From the NCBI RefSeq assembly GCF_030812875.1, contig NZ_JAUSTN010000007.1:1-64000 (forward strand): 64,000 nucleotides of DNA, in the 5' to 3' direction. Position numbers and translations under genes: made by a program. Every line of letters begins with the position of its first letter. Within the stretch, counting starts at the first letter, position 1. The notes beneath the pieces are model-generated. The model had not been told where the DNA came from. It searched no databases and was given only the letters and a program-made list of their open reading frames with translations. The DNA comes from Peptoniphilus_B koenoeneniae. Lineage in GTDB: Bacteria > Bacillota > Clostridia > Tissierellales > Peptoniphilaceae. This document shows, one piece after another, positions 61,087-64,000 of this stretch.

Positions 61087-62205
61087 GTGAAAAGTTATAT
61101 AGAAGAATGTAAAAGTATTGCTTTAAATCCCTTATCAAAGCTTAAAAGTTACTTGGAACAAGGGGTAAAGGCCATAGGAATGGTTGCTTTTTTTGGACCT
61201 AATGAAATAGTAGAAGCAGCAGGATTTTTACCTTTCGGAGTTTGGGGAGGTTATGGAATAGAACTTGATTTATCAAAACAATATTTCCCTGCTTTTTGTC
61301 CGTCAGTTATATCTATTATCTTAGAACAAGGATTAAATGGAAGCTTAAACGGATTAGAAGCTGTTATTATCCCTGGTCAAACAGACACAATGCAGTGTCT
61401 TGGACAAAACTGGAAATCTGGAGTAAAGAATATACCTTTTATTTCTATAGTTTATCCTCAAAATAGAAAACTTGAATGTGGTATTGAGTTTTTAGAAAGT
61501 GAATGTGTACATGTTAAAGAAGAACTTGAAAAGATAAAGGGTTCAAAAATAACAGACGAAGAAATTAATAAGACAATAGAACTTTATAATGAACATAGAG
61601 CTGAAATGAGAAAATTTTCAGAACTTGCTGCTAAACATCCAAATTCAATAAATAATCTTGAAAGAAATTATGTATATAAATCAGCTCTTTATATGAAAAA
61701 AGAAGATCATTTAAAGATTATTAAAAAAATCAACGAAGAGTTAGAAAAAATGCCTGAAGAAAAATATTCAGGACATAAAATTATAACAACAGGTTTGTTA
61801 CTGGATGATGAAAATATTTTAAATTCTCTTGAAGAAAATAATCTTAGAATAGTTGGAGATTATGTTGCTCAAGAATCAATACAATATAATACTGATGTGC
61901 CAGATGGGAAAAATCCATTTAGGAGATTAGCAGAACAATGGGCTAATGTTGAAGGATTTTCATTAGCATACGATCCTGACCTAAAAAGAGGAAAATTAAT
62001 ATCTAAGCTTGCTAAAGAAAGAGGCGCAGAAGGCATTGTATATGCCACAGTTAAGTTCTCTGATTATGAAGAATATGATATGCCTATTTGTGTAAAAACA
62101 GTAAGAGAAAATGGCTTACAAGCAGTTGTATTTGAAACAGATCAACAGGATAACAACTCAGAACAAATAAAAACAAGAATTCAAACATTTGCAGAAATCT
62201 TGTAA
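61087..62205 (+). CDS. hadC: 2-Hydroxyacyl-CoA dehydratase, subunit HadC/FldC-like
   Basis: 372 residues, HgdB-family second subunit. Characteristic blocks are IGMVAFFGPNEIVEAAGFLPFGVWGG, FCPSVISIILEQ (Cys), TDTMQCLGQNWK (Cys), and the C-terminal GIVYATVKFSDYEEYDMP. Length equals FldC/HadC (about 375). GTG start, 7 bases after AAGGAG and one base after hadB, so the two subunits are made together. Confidence 0.92.
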   Translation: MKSYIEECKSIALNPLSKLKSYLEQGVKAIGMVAFFGPNEIVEAAGFLPFGVWGGYGIELDLSKQYFPAFCPSVISIILEQGLNGSLNGLEAVIIPGQTDTMQCLGQNWKSGVKNIPFISIVYPQNRKLECGIEFLESECVHVKEELEKIKGSKITDEEINKTIELYNEHRAEMRKFSELAAKHPNSINNLERNYVYKSALYMKKEDHLKIIKKINEELEKMPEEKYSGHKIITTGLLLDDENILNSLEENNLRIVGDYVAQESIQYNTDVPDGKNPFRRLAEQWANVEGFSLAYDPDLKRGKLISKLAKERGAEGIVYATVKFSDYEEYDMPICVKTVRENGLQAVVFETDQQDNNSEQIKTRIQTFAEIL

Positions 62206-62215
62206 TGGAGGAAAT

Positions 62216-63349
62216 ATGAATTTTAGTAAGGAACATGAACTGTTAAGGCAAACAGTAAGAGATTTTGTAGAAAGGGAAATGTCTGAATACCCTGACAATG
62301 TAGATGAAACAGGTTGTATTCCAAAAGATATAATAGAGAAACTTGCAAGATATCAATTTATAAGCCCTATAATACCAAAAGAGTATGGTGGAGCAGGAGC
62401 TGACTATGTATCTTATGCAATAATCATGGAAGAAATAAGCAGAAGATGTGCATCTACAGGAACATTTATAACAGCAGGTGCATCATTAGCAGCATTACCT
62501 CTACTTAATTTCGGAACTGAAGAACAAAAACAAAAATATTTAAGACCACTTGCAACAGGTGAATATATAGGATGTTTCGGACTTACAGAGCCCGGAGCAG
62601 GTTCAGATGCATCAGCAACAGCTACAGTTGCAAAATTTGATGGAGAAAACTATATACTTGATGGTAGAAAGTGCTTTATAACAAATGCACCTTTCGCTGA
62701 TTTTGCAATAATTTCAGCATCTACAGATAGATCAAAAGGTACAAAAGGAATATCTACATTTATAGTTGAATCAAAATGGAAGGGATTTTCTACAGGAGCT
62801 CATGAAAATAAAATGGGTATAAGAGGAACTCAAACATCAGATATTATTCTTGATTCAGTTGTTGTACCTAAAGAAAATTTGCTTGGTAGAGAAGGAAAAG
62901 GCTTTAACATAATGCTTAACACACTTGACTATGGAAGAATAGGTGTAGCAGCTCAAGCATTAGGAATCGCACAAGGAGCTCTTGACGAAGCAATAAAATA
63001 TACAAAAGAAAGAGTTCAATTTGGAAGAAGCCTTTCAAAATTCCAAAATACACAATTTAAGATAGCTGAAATGGCAACAAAAGTTCAAGCAGCAAGACTA
63101 TTAGTATATGATGCAGCTCAAGTTAAAGATTCAGGAAAAACTCCGGGTCTACAATCTGCAATGGCAAAATATTATGCAGCTGAAATAGCAAACGAAGTTG
63201 CATATTGGGCTTTACAACTTCATGGTGGATATGGATATATGAAAGAATATCCTATAGAAAGAATTTATAGAGATGCAAGAATCACATCTATTTATGAAGG
63301 AACAAGCCAAGTTCAACAAATGGTAATAGCAGCACATTTATTAAAGTAA
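62216..63349 (+). CDS. acdB: Acyl-CoA dehydrogenase AcdB-like (second copy)
   Basis: 377 residues. FGLTEPGAGSDASATAT (about 122-138) and LQLHGGYGYMKEYPIERIYRDARI are standard; the catalytic Glu is in IYEGTSQVQQ (about 360). It follows hadC by 10 bases with GGAGG, in the place of acdB in the isocaproate operon, so it likely reduces the 2-enoyl-CoA formed by HadBC using EtfAB. It has diverged from the enzyme at 54.6 kb throughout. Confidence 0.93.
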   Translation: MNFSKEHELLRQTVRDFVEREMSEYPDNVDETGCIPKDIIEKLARYQFISPIIPKEYGGAGADYVSYAIIMEEISRRCASTGTFITAGASLAALPLLNFGTEEQKQKYLRPLATGEYIGCFGLTEPGAGSDASATATVAKFDGENYILDGRKCFITNAPFADFAIISASTDRSKGTKGISTFIVESKWKGFSTGAHENKMGIRGTQTSDIILDSVVVPKENLLGREGKGFNIMLNTLDYGRIGVAAQALGIAQGALDEAIKYTKERVQFGRSLSKFQNTQFKIAEMATKVQAARLLVYDAAQVKDSGKTPGLQSAMAKYYAAEIANEVAYWALQLHGGYGYMKEYPIERIYRDARITSIYEGTSQVQQMVIAAHLLK

Positions 63350-63359
63350 AAAACATAAT

Positions 63360-63402
63360 CAGACAATATCTCGGCTGATTATAGCGAGATATTGTCTGTT
63401 TA
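63360..63402 (+). terminator. Terminator of the etf-had operon
   Basis: CAGACAATATCTCG (63360-63373) and CGAGATATTGTCTG (63385-63398) form a perfect 14-bp stem; a short T run follows. Confidence 0.85.
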
Positions 63403-63405
63403 AAA

Positions 63406-63422
63406 TTACTGACATTCAGTAA
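63406..63422. promoter_or_regulatory. Palindrome before the YkvI-like transporter gene
   Basis: TTACTGA-CAT-TCAGTAA has perfect 7-bp arms and stands between the operon terminator and the transporter gene. It is unlike the GGTATTACC sites, so another regulator may act here. The remaining 63423-63523 is AT-rich without a clear promoter. Confidence 0.4.
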
Positions 63423-63523
63423 AAAAAATAATAAAGTTGTTTCTAAATTTTAAAAGTTTAAATAAGCTTTTAAGAGTAATTTAGATAAAAAAAGATATTT
63501 TATAAATTGAAAAGGAGGTTTTT

Positions 63524-64000
63524 ATGCAAAATAAAAATTTTAGCGAAGTATCTTGGAAAACTATATTTGGAGTAGTAGCAGTTTGGTTTGGAGCTCACGT
63601 TGGTGGTGGATTCGCAACAGGAAATCAAACAAGAACATTTTTTGTTCAATATGGATTTACATCTATTTTCATGCCATTTTTAATAGTGGCTTTAATAGGA
63701 TGGGTTTTTTATGAAGGACTTTTATTTGCGAAGAACACAAACTCATACAATTACCATAATTGGATAGCAAACCTATATGGTCCTTTGGGCGGTTTGGGAG
63801 GATATTTATTTGATATAGCATACTTACTTTTAACTATAGTTGCAGTAGGTGCATCAATAGCCGGCGGAGCATCACTTTTTGAAAACTTATTTGAACTAAA
63901 GTACATAATAGGAGTTCTTATAACTGGGGGAATATTTTTCATATTAACTATTTTTGGAGCAGACTTAGTTAGAAAATCTTCAGCAATAATAACAGTATTA
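63524..64000 (+). CDS. YkvI-family membrane transporter (partial, cut by window end)
   Basis: 159 residues are in the window, with four to five membrane helices so far. The first helix holds WFGAHVGGGFATGNQTRTFF, the glycine-rich unwound-helix pattern of YkvI proteins (APC superfamily relatives of amino acid carriers). AAAGGAGG lies 5 bases before the ATG. Location right after the had operon suggests uptake of the amino acid, or export of the product, of the pathway; this is inferred. Confidence 0.75.
   Translation, partial: MQNKNFSEVSWKTIFGVVAVWFGAHVGGGFATGNQTRTFFVQYGFTSIFMPFLIVALIGWVFYEGLLFAKNTNSYNYHNWIANLYGPLGGLGGYLFDIAYLLLTIVAVGASIAGGASLFENLFELKYIIGVLITGGIFFILTIFGADLVRKSSAIITVL

Overview
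The window comes from a low-GC, AT-rich Firmicute, most probably an amino-acid-fermenting anaerobe of the Tissierellia/Peptoniphilaceae type (Peptoniphilus, Anaerococcus or similar). The evidence is strong GGAGG ribosome sites with ATG/GTG/TTG starts, a CggR-type glycolytic operon, the yybS-gdpP-rplI-dnaB and cysS-mrnC-thyX-rlmB-rae1 gene orders, a T-box leader, S-layer-homology surface protein, and a complete oxygen-sensitive 2-hydroxyacyl-CoA dehydratase operon. The genus is inferred; no rRNA is present.

Layout. 1-1.9 kb: end of tuf, tRNA-Arg(CCG), a membrane-anchored rhodanese-like protein lacking the catalytic Cys, and an alpha-methylacyl-CoA racemase-like CaiB protein. 2-7.8 kb: ribose operon rbsKACDB behind a palindromic promoter; an unrecognised gene sits between rbsB and a second, degenerate copy of the rbsB tail. 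7.8-16 kb: secreted 5'-nucleotidase with LysM, an ABC exporter, a FadR-type regulator fused to a small GNAT domain, murJ and cstA. 16.2-21.9 kb: glycolytic operon cggR-gap-pgk::tpi (one fused polypeptide)-eno-sixA-like, with a CggR-like operator; no phosphoglycerate mutase is present. 22-27.4 kb: methyltransferase plus ECF S-component under a perfect 18-bp palindrome, a GC-rich structured island, a divergent M20 amidohydrolase / YfcC transporter pair, and a YitT protein.

27.5-34.8 kb: replication and envelope housekeeping (yybS, gdpP, rplI, dnaB, uppP, a P1-family peptidase, coaX). 34.9-39.9 kb: the most accessory part, a four-gene cassette (amidase, DUF1659-like, DUF2922-like, YvrJ holin-like) followed by a 1220-residue SLH surface protein. 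40-53.3 kb: fni, a DUF2207 membrane protein, trxB, a patatin-like lipase, gltX, murB, rapZ, a NUDIX gene, T-box-cysS-mrnC-thyX-rlmB-rae1 and tRNA-Thr(GGT).

53.4-64 kb: a reductive Stickland-type amino acid fermentation locus. A FadR/PdhR-type GntR regulator is followed by a lone acyl-CoA dehydrogenase and then etfB-etfA-hadA-hadI-hadB-hadC-acdB and a YkvI-family transporter (cut by the window end). Together these would activate a 2-hydroxy acid with CoA, dehydrate it radically to the enoyl-CoA, and reduce it with electrons carried by EtfAB, giving for example isocaproate or an aryl-propionate. A perfect ATTGGTATTACCAAT site and two sites sharing its GGTATTACC core stand before the two transcription units and suggest a small regulon controlled by the adjacent regulator. 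The strongest leads for new biology are this regulon, the amidase/YvrJ cassette beside the SLH protein, the GntR-GNAT fusion, and the gene bracketed by two rbsB tails.
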